Source of the DNA: Terriglobia bacterium
Lineage (GTDB): Bacteria; Acidobacteriota; Terriglobia; Bryobacterales; Bryobacteraceae
Assembly: GCA_020073325.1 (NCBI GenBank)
Contig: JAIQFJ010000009.1
Coordinates: 1 to 35,490, forward strand
Direction: 5' to 3'
Length of the DNA stretch: 35,490 nucleotides
A program made the translations under genes and the position numbers. The notes under the pieces were generated by a model that did not search any database, was not told the origin of the DNA, and saw nothing but the letters and a program-made list of their open reading frames with translations. Shown piece by piece: positions 7,792 to 15,406 of the stretch (positions within the stretch are counted from its first letter, which is position 1; each line of letters opens with the position of its first letter).

Positions 7792-8244
7792 ATGTTAAAG
7801 CTCACGAAAAAAGCGGACTACGGGCTGATCGCGCTCCGGCATCTGGCGGAGATGCCCGGGGGATCGAGCGCGAAGGATATTGCCGTGAATTACGGCATTC
7901 CGCTGCCGCTGCTTTCGAAAATTTTGCAGAAATTGGCGCGTGAAGGATTGCTCGCCTCGGAGCAGGGGACGCGCGGAGGCTATCGGCTGGCTCGCGACCC
8001 GCATGAGATTTCGGCGCTCGAAGTGATTCGCGCGATCGACGGGCCGATCATCCTGACGCACTGCTTCACCGAACACACCGAGTGCGACCAGAGCGGCCGC
8101 TGCCCGGTGCGCGAGCCGCTGCGCAAGGTTCACGAAGGCATTTTGCAACTGCTCGAAAACATCAGCATTTCGGACCTCACGCAGGACGGCATGCCCGTGC
8201 CGGCCATCCCGCTCACCACCATTCAATTCGGAATGAAAACATGA
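7792..8244 (+). CDS. iscR: Rrf2 family iron-sulfur regulator, IscR-like
   Basis: The 150-residue protein has an N-terminal winged helix ([20 protein letters not shown]; recognition region [17 protein letters not shown]; wing [10 protein letters not shown]). It also has three cysteines, HCF...EC...RC, spaced CX6CX5C at about residues 92-105, the place where IscR binds a [2Fe-2S] cluster. Such proteins sense Fe-S status and control Fe-S biogenesis genes. Its stop overlaps the start of the cysteine desulfurase gene (ATGA at 8241-8244), so the two are translationally coupled. SufR- or NsrR-like members share this layout, but the neighbour argues for the Isc role. Confidence 0.85.
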   Translation: MLKLTKKADYGLIALRHLAEMPGGSSAKDIAVNYGIPLPLLSKILQKLAREGLLASEQGTRGGYRLARDPHEISALEVIRAIDGPIILTHCFTEHTECDQSGRCPVREPLRKVHEGILQLLENISISDLTQDGMPVPAIPLTTIQFGMKT

Positions 8245-9455
8245 AGACTCCGGTCTACATGGATTACCAGGCCACGACGCCCGTCGATTCGCGCGTGTTC
8301 GAGGCGATGCGGCCGTATTTCTGCGAACTGTTCGGGAACGCGGCGAGCAAGACGCACAGCTTCGGGTGGCGGGCCGAAGATGCGGTCGAGAAAGCCCGGC
8401 GGCAAGTGGCCGAGCTGATCGGCGCGTCGGCAAAAGAGATCGTTTTTACCGGCAGCGCGACGGAGTCGAATAATCTCGCGCTCAAGGGCGTCGGCGAGGC
8501 GTATCGCGATCGCGGGAATCACGTGGTGACGGTCGCGACGGAGCACAGAGCGGTGCTCGACGTGTGCAAGCACCTGGCGGCGGACGTCACGTATCTGCCG
8601 GTCGCGCAGGACGGATTGATCGATCTCGATCAGTTACGCGATGCGATCACGGATCGCACGGTGCTGGTCAGCGTGATGTATGCGAACAACGAAATCGGCG
8701 TGATTCAGAATCTGCGCGAGATCGGAAAGATCGCGAAAGAGCGCGGCGTGCTGGTGCATTCCGACGCGACGCAGGCGGTGGGAAAGATTCCGGTGGACGT
8801 GGCGGCGGACAATATCGATCTGCTGTCGCTGAGTGCGCATAAGATCTACGGTCCGAAAGGCTGCGGCGCGCTGTATGTTCGCGCGCGCGACCCGCGCGTG
8901 AAGATCGCGGAGCAGATGAACGGCGGCGGTCACGAGCGCGGGATGCGCAGCGGGACGCTGAATGTTCCTGGAATCGTCGGGCTGGGCGAGGCGTGCACCA
9001 TTGCTCGGGTCGAGATGGCGGAGGAAGCGAAGCGCACGGCGCGCCTTCGCGACAAACTGCGCGACCGGCTGGCGGCGGATCTCGACGAGGTGTACGTCAA
9101 CGGCTCGATCGAGCAGCGGCTGCCGAACAATCTGAACATGAGTTTTGCGTTTGTCGACAGCGAATCGCTGATGATGGGGATTCACGACATCGCGGTGTCG
9201 AGCGGATCGGCATGCAGTTCGGCGGCGATTGAGCCGAGTCATGTGCTGCGCGCGCTGGGGATCGGCGACGATCGCGCGCATTCGGCGATCCGGTTCGGAC
9301 TGGGGCGGTTCACGACGGACGAAGAGGTCGATTACGTGGGGGCGCGCGTGACGGAAGTCGTGCGCAAGCTGCGCGAACTTTCGCCGTTGTACGAAATGCG
9401 GCAGACGGTCCCTGACCCCGGCGTCACGGGCCACGTGTCCCAAAGCAGATCATGA
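8241..9455 (+). CDS. iscS: Cysteine desulfurase IscS/NifS type
   Basis: The 404-residue PLP enzyme mobilises sulfur from cysteine for Fe-S clusters and thiolated tRNA. The start [16 protein letters not shown] is canonical and begins in the ATGA overlap with iscR, so the ORF-track start at 8082 is a read-through. The PLP lysine is in [12 protein letters not shown] (Lys201), and the active-site cysteine in the mobile loop is SSGSACSSA (Cys325). The longer loop places it in group I (IscS/NifS), not SufS. No scaffold gene (iscU, iscA) follows; the next sequence is the duplicated region upstream of a peptidase. The last residues ([13 protein letters not shown]) are not conserved in the family as I know it. 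Confidence 0.93.
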   Translation: MKTPVYMDYQATTPVDSRVFEAMRPYFCELFGNAASKTHSFGWRAEDAVEKARRQVAELIGASAKEIVFTGSATESNNLALKGVGEAYRDRGNHVVTVATEHRAVLDVCKHLAADVTYLPVAQDGLIDLDQLRDAITDRTVLVSVMYANNEIGVIQNLREIGKIAKERGVLVHSDATQAVGKIPVDVAADNIDLLSLSAHKIYGPKGCGALYVRARDPRVKIAEQMNGGGHERGMRSGTLNVPGIVGLGEACTIARVEMAEEAKRTARLRDKLRDRLAADLDEVYVNGSIEQRLPNNLNMSFAFVDSESLMMGIHDIAVSSGSACSSAAIEPSHVLRALGIGDDRAHSAIRFGLGRFTTDEEVDYVGARVTEVVRKLRELSPLYEMRQTVPDPGVTGHVSQSRS

Positions 9456-9465
9456 GGCGCAGGAG

Positions 9466-9704
9466 CGGCGTTCGCTCGCGGTTCATACAAATCGCTCAAC
9501 CCATGTAGTGGCGATCGCGACCAGAGGAAGCGGCGAGCATTGAGTTTTCACAAAGACTCGTAACGGTTTGGGTGAAAACTCGGTAGCGCGATCATTTGAC
9601 CAATCCACAGCAGCAGCCGGCATGGCTGCCGGCTTGCCGCTCGACGAGCGGCCCCACGAATTCTGCTCCACGTAGAATAGAGGTGCATGCGCCTCAGCTT
9701 CCTT
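9466..9704. repeat. Upstream copy of a duplicated promoter region (239 bp, carries a REP insertion)
   Basis: This copy matches 9725-9919 at nearly every base (about six substitutions) except for a 44-bp insertion at 9614-9657. It includes the -10-like TAGAAT (9673-9678) and a copy of the start codon and first codons of the downstream peptidase gene (ATGCGCCTCAGCTTCCTT). That start now leads only into a 26-residue frame ending at 9767. The copy starts 10 bp after the iscS stop. Confidence 0.85.
9614..9657 (-). repeat. Twin-hairpin REP-like element, copy 2
   Basis: Read on the minus strand it is GTGGGG, then hairpin GCCGCTC-GTC-GAGCGGC, then hairpin AGCCGGC-AGCCAT-GCCGGCT. It is absent from the otherwise matching tandem copy (junction near 9872), so its length is fixed at 44 bp, with no target duplication visible. 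Confidence 0.85.
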
Positions 9705-9724
9705 AACGAGTGTGTGAAAAGTAT

Positions 9725-9919
9725 CGGCGTTCGCTGGCGGTTCATACAAATCGCTCAACCCATGTAGTGGCGATCGCGACCAGAGGAAGCGGCGAGCATT
9801 GAGTTTTCACAAAGACTCGTAACGGTCTGGGTGAAAACTCGGTAGCGCGATCATTTGACCACTCCACAGCTCGAATTCTGCTCCACGTAGAATAGAGGTG
9901 CATGCGCCTCTGCTTCCTT
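9725..9919. repeat. Downstream copy of the duplicated promoter region (195 bp, no REP)
   Basis: This is the partner of 9466-9704 at a period of 259 bp. It extends into the first six codons of the M28 peptidase gene and supplies its TAGAAT box (9888-9893), 8 nt before the ATG. Both copies contain GTTTTCACAAAGACTCGTAA, related to the ends of the inverted repeat at 21716-21870. Confidence 0.85.
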
Positions 9920-11260
9920 CTGATCGCTTCTCTTGCGCTCGGCGCGGACGATGTTCATATCTCCGCCGATTCGCTGCGCGGGAACTTATCGTTTCTCTCG
10001 TCGGACCTGCTGGAGGGGCGCGCGACGCCATCGCGCGGGCTCGACATCGCCGCTGAGTACATCGCGGGGCAGCTCCGGCGCGCTGGACTCGAGCCGATCG
10101 GCGACGACGGATATTTTCAGACCGCGACCATGCTGGTCCGCGAGCAGAATCCGCAGGGATTTCAGATGACCGTGACCGCCGGCGGCAAGACCGTGCGCGT
10201 CGAAGCGGAGCAAGCGGCAATTCTGGTCGACAAAACGCTAAATCTGGAAAATGTTCCGATCGCGATTATGCCGGAGGATGCCGCCGGCAAGGTGGTGGTG
10301 ATCAACGCGCCGGGGCGCGTCGCGCCGAAGGGGGCTGCTCTGGTGTTGTTTGCTCCGCCCGACAGACCGCGGCCTTCGGTGACCGATCCTGAGTCGGCGC
10401 GGCCGGCGCGCAGCTCCGTGGTGTCTCCGGAAATGATGGATCTGCTGAAGAACGCCAAGGACGCGCGCGTGACGCTGCATGTCGAGCCGATGATCGAGCG
10501 TCGCGTGAAGGTCCGCAACGTGGCCGGCGTGCTGCGCGGGTCCGACCCCGTGCTGCGCGATACGTACGTCCTGCTGACCGCGCATTACGATCACGTCGGC
10601 ATGCGGGCGTCGGGCGACGACAAAATTTTCAACGGCGCGAACGACGACGGCAGCGGCACGGTTTCGGTGATCGAGATTGCGCAGGCGCTTGCGGCGATGA
10701 ATCCACGGCCGAAGCGGTCGATTGTCTTCATGACGTTCTTCGGCGAGGAACTGGGAGACGTGGGGTCGCACTATTATGCGCGTCATCCGCTGGTGCCGCT
10801 GGCAAAAACGGTCGCGCATTTGAATCTGGAACAACTGGGCCGCACCGACGACAGCGAAGGCGCGCAGGTCGCCGAGGCGACGGTGACCGGGTACACTTTC
10901 TCGACGCTGACGAAGACGCTGGTGGAGGCGGGTAAGGCGGTTGGGGTGAAGATTCACGATCGTCCGCACACCGACGAATATTTTTCGCGCAGCGACAATC
11001 TGGCGCTGGCCGAAACCGGCGTGCCCGCGCACACGTTGGGCGTGTCGTTCGATTTTCCGGATTATCACGGCGTCGGCGACGAGTGGCAGAAAATCGATTA
11101 CGACAACATGGCGAAGATCGACCGGGCGGTGGCGCTGGGGCTGCTGCGGCTCGCCTCGGATGCGGAGCCTCCGAAGTGGGACGAGTCGGTGGCGGCGGCG
11201 AAGAAGTATGCGGACGCGGCGAAGAAGCTGCACGAACCGGCAGCGGCGGCGCGTCGCTGA
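9902..11260 (+). CDS. Secreted M28 family zinc metallopeptidase
   Basis: The 452-residue protein has a short signal peptide (MRLCFLLIASLALGADD), a PA-like inserted domain (about residues 85-190), and an M28 catalytic core. Metal-binding and catalytic elements are visible: His in LLTAHYDHVG, bridging Asp in NGANDDGSGTV, the Glu pair in FFGEELGDVGS, a ligand position in LNLEQLGR (Glu where many members have Asp), and the final His in FDFPDYHGVGDEW. It is likely a periplasmic or extracellular aminopeptidase that releases N-terminal residues from peptides. It is the only gene downstream of the duplicated promoter region. The start is supported by conservation of the duplicated upstream segment up to this ATG. 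Confidence 0.9.
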   Translation: MRLCFLLIASLALGADDVHISADSLRGNLSFLSSDLLEGRATPSRGLDIAAEYIAGQLRRAGLEPIGDDGYFQTATMLVREQNPQGFQMTVTAGGKTVRVEAEQAAILVDKTLNLENVPIAIMPEDAAGKVVVINAPGRVAPKGAALVLFAPPDRPRPSVTDPESARPARSSVVSPEMMDLLKNAKDARVTLHVEPMIERRVKVRNVAGVLRGSDPVLRDTYVLLTAHYDHVGMRASGDDKIFNGANDDGSGTVSVIEIAQALAAMNPRPKRSIVFMTFFGEELGDVGSHYYARHPLVPLAKTVAHLNLEQLGRTDDSEGAQVAEATVTGYTFSTLTKTLVEAGKAVGVKIHDRPHTDEYFSRSDNLALAETGVPAHTLGVSFDFPDYHGVGDEWQKIDYDNMAKIDRAVALGLLRLASDAEPPKWDESVAAAKKYADAAKKLHEPAAAARR

Positions 11261-11272
11261 GCCGGGCTGGCG

Positions 11273-12904
11273 CTACTGCTCCAGCGCGGCGCCGGTGGTT
11301 TTGTGTTCGCCTTTGATCGAGGCGAGGCCTTTCAGCGATCGCGAACTGGCAGGCAGATCCTGCAGGGCGGTCTGAAACGCGGTCTGCGCCTCGTGCGTCT
11401 TGCCGGCCTTCAACGCGATCTCGCCGAGCGCCTCATTGACGGGCCGGGGATACTGCGGAGGCTCGCTGTAGCGCAGCTTCCGCTGCGCCTCCGACGCGCG
11501 TTTGAGGGTCTTCAGCGCGGCGTCCGTCTTGCCCTGCGCCGCCAGCACGTGGCCTTCGAGTTCCTGGCGCGCGACGGTCAATTCTCCCGGCGGCGCGTGC
11601 TTCACCTGAGCGTCGTAATCCTTCAGTGCGGCGTCCATCGCTTTCGCTTCTTCCGCGGCCGCGGCTCCGTTGCCTTTGCCGGCCTGCGCGACGCCCATCG
11701 CCCAATGACGCCATGCCTGCTCGCGCGGGCGATCGTACACCGGCAGCGAGGTTCCGTCGAGCAGTTCGTCCCAGTTCTGTGAAAGCACCATAGCGCGCAT
11801 CAGCGCAAACCAACCCTGACGATACGCGGTGAACGCGTTGTCGACCGCGGCTTTCTCGCGCGGATTTTCGGCGAACTCGAGCAGCGACCGGGCGTATTCC
11901 TTGGCCTTGTCATACTGGCCGTCGAAGGCATAGGCAGTCGAAAGATAGTGCGTGTTGTGGCCGTGGTGGCCGGTGCCGTAGAGCGAATCGGCCTTGATGT
12001 AGCCGAGTTCGTTCACGTTGGCCATGCCGAAATATTTCTCGGCGAGGTCGAGCTTGCCGGTCTGCGAATAAATATGACCGGGCATGTGCAGCGCGTGCGG
12101 GATGTTCGTGACCAGCTCGGCGTAGCGCTTGCAGCTGGGCCAGGCGTCGGAGGCGAAGCTGGAGCCTTCCCAGGCGTGGATCACGTAATGATGGACGCCG
12201 GGATGATCCGGCGCGTCTTTGAGAAGCTGGCGCAGGATCGCGACCGACTCCATCGAATCGGCGCGCGGGGTGTGGTCGGGAAGATCGAAGCCGCGCATCA
12301 GGTGCAGAGCGAGGAACGTGCGCGCCTCTACTTCTTTCGGATATTTGGCGACGATCGCGCGGAGGCCCTCGATATAGGCGTCGTCGGCGCTCTTGCCGGA
12401 GGGCGGCATGCGGCGCGCGGCGATCGAGGCGATGTACATTTTTTCGAGGTCGGTCGCTTTGCCGGGAGCCTTCGCCAGTTCGACCGCTTTCTGCGCCGCG
12501 GCGAGCACGCGCTGATTCGGCCGCGGATCGCCTCCGCCGCGATTCGCTTCAAGCTGATGGCGCGGGCGGTAGTCGCCTGAGGCGATCATCGCGACGCCCC
12601 ACCACGGCATCGGCGCGTCGGGATCGAACTGCGCGGCTTGCAGGAAGCTGCGTTCGGCTTCGACGGCCCAGAAGGAATGAAGCTGGGCGAGCCCCTGATC
12701 GAAAAATTTCTGCGCTTCGGGATTCGATGTCGTGATCTTGAAGTGGACGTATTCGGTCCCTTGTCCGGTCATGATGTGCGCCGGAAGCGCGGGGGCGGTG
12801 CCGCTGGGGGGCGGGATGCACAGGTCGGGCTGCGTGGCCTTCTGCTGGGCGAAAACCGCCATGGTCAGGAAAGCGCCTGCAAGGAGCTTCTTCATGCCGT
12901 TCAT
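11273..12904 (-). CDS. Secreted tetratricopeptide-repeat protein
   Basis: The protein is about 543 residues. MNGMKKLLAGAFLTMAVFAQ is a signal peptide; starts at 12904 or 12895 (MKKLL) are both possible, and the track start at 12955 adds an unlikely extension. TPR-like helix pairs recur: EAQKFFDQGLAQLHSFWAVE, LDLAEKYFGMANVNELG, QYDKAKEYARSLLEFAENP and AALKTLKRASEAQRKLRY. A His-rich stretch lies in the centre (HHYVIHAWEGSS, then HALHMPGHIYSQ, then GTGHHGHNTHYLS). Such proteins are common in Acidobacteria and are usually scaffolds; an enzymatic role for the conserved His cannot be judged. It is convergent with the M28 gene, 12 bp apart. Confidence 0.8.
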   Translation of the reverse strand: MNGMKKLLAGAFLTMAVFAQQKATQPDLCIPPPSGTAPALPAHIMTGQGTEYVHFKITTSNPEAQKFFDQGLAQLHSFWAVEAERSFLQAAQFDPDAPMPWWGVAMIASGDYRPRHQLEANRGGGDPRPNQRVLAAAQKAVELAKAPGKATDLEKMYIASIAARRMPPSGKSADDAYIEGLRAIVAKYPKEVEARTFLALHLMRGFDLPDHTPRADSMESVAILRQLLKDAPDHPGVHHYVIHAWEGSSFASDAWPSCKRYAELVTNIPHALHMPGHIYSQTGKLDLAEKYFGMANVNELGYIKADSLYGTGHHGHNTHYLSTAYAFDGQYDKAKEYARSLLEFAENPREKAAVDNAFTAYRQGWFALMRAMVLSQNWDELLDGTSLPVYDRPREQAWRHWAMGVAQAGKGNGAAAAEEAKAMDAALKDYDAQVKHAPPGELTVARQELEGHVLAAQGKTDAALKTLKRASEAQRKLRYSEPPQYPRPVNEALGEIALKAGKTHEAQTAFQTALQDLPASSRSLKGLASIKGEHKTTGAALEQ

Positions 12905-12973
12905 TCTACAACGGATGTTACGGAAATAATACGGGGCTGGGATGCGCGGTAGCACCCGAATGGTACTTGAACT

Positions 12974-13303
12974 TCAGGTGTCGCGGGTTTTGTCCTCGAT
13001 CAGATGGCAGTGCTTATATTTCTTCCCGCTGCCGCATGGGCATGGATTGTTCCTTCCAATTCTGCGAAGTGTCGCGGTCGGGTTCGTCCTCTCTATAAGA
13101 TCTTCCGAACTGCCGAATCGGTTGTCCATGGCCTGCTGAGCTTGTTCCGGGCCGAATTTTCGGTACCGGGAAGGGGGAAAAAGCAACTCATGCAGCACGA
13201 ATGCGACGAGTCCGAGGAACAAAACAGTCGATCCCAGCCAGTGATATCCAACGCCCGTTATGACTAGCACGAGGATCACCTGCCAAGCGCGAGACCGAGA
13301 CAC
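12974..13303 (-). CDS. Small membrane protein with a C-terminal SEC-C zinc motif
   Basis: The 109-residue protein starts at GTG. Two adjacent hydrophobic segments occupy residues 8-45 ([20 protein letters not shown], then [14 protein letters not shown]). They are followed by a basic linker and the SEC-C motif [17 protein letters not shown], a zinc-binding sequence (CxCx8C[HC]) known from SecA and YecA proteins, where it contacts SecB or ribosomes. The motif probably faces the cytosol. The combination with a membrane anchor suggests a membrane-tethered adaptor, but its partner is unknown. It stands alone on the minus strand, between the TPR and msrB genes. Confidence 0.8.
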   Translation of the reverse strand: MSRSRAWQVILVLVITGVGYHWLGSTVLFLGLVAFVLHELLFPPSRYRKFGPEQAQQAMDNRFGSSEDLIERTNPTATLRRIGRNNPCPCGSGKKYKHCHLIEDKTRDT

Positions 13304-13410
13304 AATTCATCCTATCGTGTCGCAAACATCTTCCAAGCACTGCCGGGGTGAGCTCTGTTAGTCTCCCGTTATGGAACCGCGCCGTTTCTAGTGTGTATGA
13401 GCGTCCGCCC

Positions 13411-13974
13411 TCAGAGTGCGACAAACCGCAGCGACGATTCGTTGATGCAATAACGCAGGCCGGTCGGTTCGGGACCATCGTCGAAGACGTGGCCGAGGTG
13501 GGCGAGACACAGAGTGCAGTGGACTTCGATGCGATCCATCATCATGCTGGTGTCGCGGCGCGTCGCGATGTTTTCTTTGGCGATCGGGGCGAAGAAGCTC
13601 GGCCAGCCGGTCGCGGAATCGAATTTCGCGTCCGACGAAAACACCGCGTTCGAGCAGCAGATGCAGCGGAACAGGCCGCGGTTGTGGGATTTGTACATCG
13701 TGCCGGTGTAGGGAGTGTCGGTCGATTCGCGGCGGGTGACGTAGAACTGGCCGGGTGTGAGGAGTTTCTTCCACTCGGCGTCGGTGTGGACGATGCGTTT
13801 CGTTTTCGTTGCCGGCTGCGGATTACCGTGATCGTCGAAAGGAATGATCGTCACGTCTACGGCGGGCGGCGGAGGATCGCCTTTGCGCGAGGTGAGCGCG
13901 TAGATTCCGGCGAAGGCAAACGGCGTGATTACCAGTGCACGGCGGCGGCTCAGGATTTCTTTCAGCGATTCCAT
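13411..13974 (-). CDS. msrB: Peptide-methionine (R)-S-oxide reductase, membrane-anchored or exported
   Basis: The 187-residue protein reduces methionine-R-sulfoxide in proteins. The structural zinc is held by two CxxC pairs (FRCICCSN and VHCTLCLAH), and the catalytic Cys is in LRYCINESSLRF. The segment FDSATGWPSFFAP is a family hallmark. Unlike cytosolic MsrB it carries an N-terminal SRRRALVITPFAFAGIYAL segment, a twin-arginine-like or uncleaved anchor, so it likely acts in the periplasm on oxidised envelope proteins. The start MESLKEIL at 13974 overlaps the end of the upstream YfiT-like gene by 13 bp, indicating coupled expression. The longer track ORF (to 14121) is read-through. Confidence 0.92.
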   Translation of the reverse strand: MESLKEILSRRRALVITPFAFAGIYALTSRKGDPPPPAVDVTIIPFDDHGNPQPATKTKRIVHTDAEWKKLLTPGQFYVTRRESTDTPYTGTMYKSHNRGLFRCICCSNAVFSSDAKFDSATGWPSFFAPIAKENIATRRDTSMMMDRIEVHCTLCLAHLGHVFDDGPEPTGLRYCINESSLRFVAL

Positions 13975-14498
13975 TTCTCGCGTTCTCTCAAGCGAAGAAC
14001 CTGCGTGACGTGATGTTCGCCGTGCCAGGCGTAGAGCGCGGCCAAATGTTCCAGCGATACGAAGCCTCGCACGGGATGCACGAATCCTCGCTTCCATTGT
14101 GCCTCGTCGAGCGCGCGCCACGCGGCGACCCAGCGCAGATGCAGCGCGTCGAGCAGGTCGAGCGACGGCGCAATGGGTCCTTCACGCGCGTCGGGAATTT
14201 CCGCCCATTCGGCTTGCAGGTAGCCTTTGATCGTCGGATTGTCCTCAGTCAGCGCCCACTTGAAACGCACATAACTGTTGAGATGATCGTCGGCGTAATG
14301 ATGAACGACCTGTCGAACGGTCCAGCCGCCGTCGCGGTAGGAAGTATCGAGTTGCACGGCGTCGAGTCCGGCGACGGCTTCGCGAAGTTTTTCCGGAGTT
14401 GCCGCGATGACGGCGAGCCATTCGTTGCGTTTTTCCGGCGTCGGCACGACTTGCCAGTCGAATCGGCCGATCGGATACTGCAAATCTTCAAGACTCAT
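13962..14498 (-). CDS. DinB/YfiT family metal-dependent protein (putative thiol S-transferase)
   Basis: The 178-residue four-helix bundle protein begins MSLEDLQYPIGRF, the usual YfiT start. The three metal-binding His of the DinB fold are visible: VRQVVHHYADDHLNSY in helix two and LYAWHGEHHVTQVL near the C-terminus. The segment TIKGYLQAEWAEIPDA is typical of the YfiT (BstA) subgroup, whose Bacillus members transfer bacillithiol to electrophiles. Whether this organism has bacillithiol cannot be seen here. The pairing with msrB suggests an oxidative or electrophile stress theme. The track start at 14537 is less likely. Confidence 0.85.
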   Translation of the reverse strand: MSLEDLQYPIGRFDWQVVPTPEKRNEWLAVIAATPEKLREAVAGLDAVQLDTSYRDGGWTVRQVVHHYADDHLNSYVRFKWALTEDNPTIKGYLQAEWAEIPDAREGPIAPSLDLLDALHLRWVAAWRALDEAQWKRGFVHPVRGFVSLEHLAALYAWHGEHHVTQVLRLREREKWNR

Positions 14499-14639
14499 CG
14501 CTTCTATTGTGCACGTGATGTGAAGCCTGCGCCTCAAAACCGACTCGATCAGGACACGCTGGTTTCTTCCGGAGTTGAAAACCGAGCCCCACAGTTATAT
14601 TCTTAGAGGCTGCAAATCCGCCGTGGGAGTCACCCCTAC

Positions 14640-15401
14640 ATGTCCTCGATCGACGTGCCGCTTCGAAACGGCGGCTTCGGCAACACCATGCGTAAAGATA
14701 GCTGGTGGGTCGAGCCGCTGCTCGTGTTTTGTGGATTCGCTGCCTTCATCGTTTATTCGACGTGGGCGGCATTACAGGGCAATCATTACACCTTCGGTCC
14801 TTACCTCTCGCCTTTTTACTCACCTCTCCTGATGACGGAAAAGCCGGGATGGTGGCCGGCGTTCGTTCCGTTTTCCGCGGCGATGCTGATTCTTTGGGCT
14901 CCGGGCGGGTTTCGCTTCACGTGCTACTACTATCGAGGCGCCTACTATAAAGCATTCTGGGCGGATCCGCCGTCGTGCGCGGTGGGCGAGCCGCGGAAGT
15001 CGTATTGGGGCGAGCGGTCGTTTCCGCTCATCATCCAAAATATTCATCGCTACTTCCTGTATCTCGCGCTGGTGTTCATCGTGATCCTGGCGCTGGACGC
15101 TTACCGGGCGATGTGGTTCGACGGGCACTTCGGAATGGGCGTCGGGACGCTGGTGATGATCGTCAATCCGATTCTGCTGGGCTGCTACACGCTGGGATGC
15201 CACTCGCTGCGCCACCTGGTGGGCGGAAGGCTCGACGAAATGTCGAAGAAGCCGGCGCGCAAGCAGGCTTACGACTGCGTCTCCTGCCTGAACCGGAAGC
15301 ATATGCTGTGGGCGTGGCTGAGTTTGTTCTGGGTCGGGTTCACCGACGTTTATGTGCGGATGTGCTCGATGGGAATTTTTCACGACGTGAGGATCTTCTA
15401 A
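14640..15401 (+). CDS. sdhC: Succinate dehydrogenase membrane (cytochrome b-like) subunit
   Basis: The 253-residue membrane protein has about five hydrophobic spans: near 27-48 (VEPLLVFCGFAAFIVYSTWA), 73-95, 135-155 (YLYLALVFIVILALDAYRAM region), 165-190 and 225-245. It directly precedes sdhA and sdhB and replaces the usual small SdhC/SdhD pair. Possible haem ligands include His in IQNIHRYFLYL and in GCHSLRHLVGG. A CxxC occurs in a loop (AYDCVSCLNRKH). It anchors the complex and passes electrons to quinone. TATATT at 14596 may be part of the operon promoter, with TTGAAA 15 bp upstream. It resembles the large single anchor of Acidobacteria and Actinobacteria-type complexes, as I remember them. 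Confidence 0.8.
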   Translation: MSSIDVPLRNGGFGNTMRKDSWWVEPLLVFCGFAAFIVYSTWAALQGNHYTFGPYLSPFYSPLLMTEKPGWWPAFVPFSAAMLILWAPGGFRFTCYYYRGAYYKAFWADPPSCAVGEPRKSYWGERSFPLIIQNIHRYFLYLALVFIVILALDAYRAMWFDGHFGMGVGTLVMIVNPILLGCYTLGCHSLRHLVGGRLDEMSKKPARKQAYDCVSCLNRKHMLWAWLSLFWVGFTDVYVRMCSMGIFHDVRIF

Positions 15402-15406
15402 CCCCC

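Noticed and set aside
10238-11233. 331-residue minus-strand ORF
   Set aside because: Antisense of the M28 peptidase gene.
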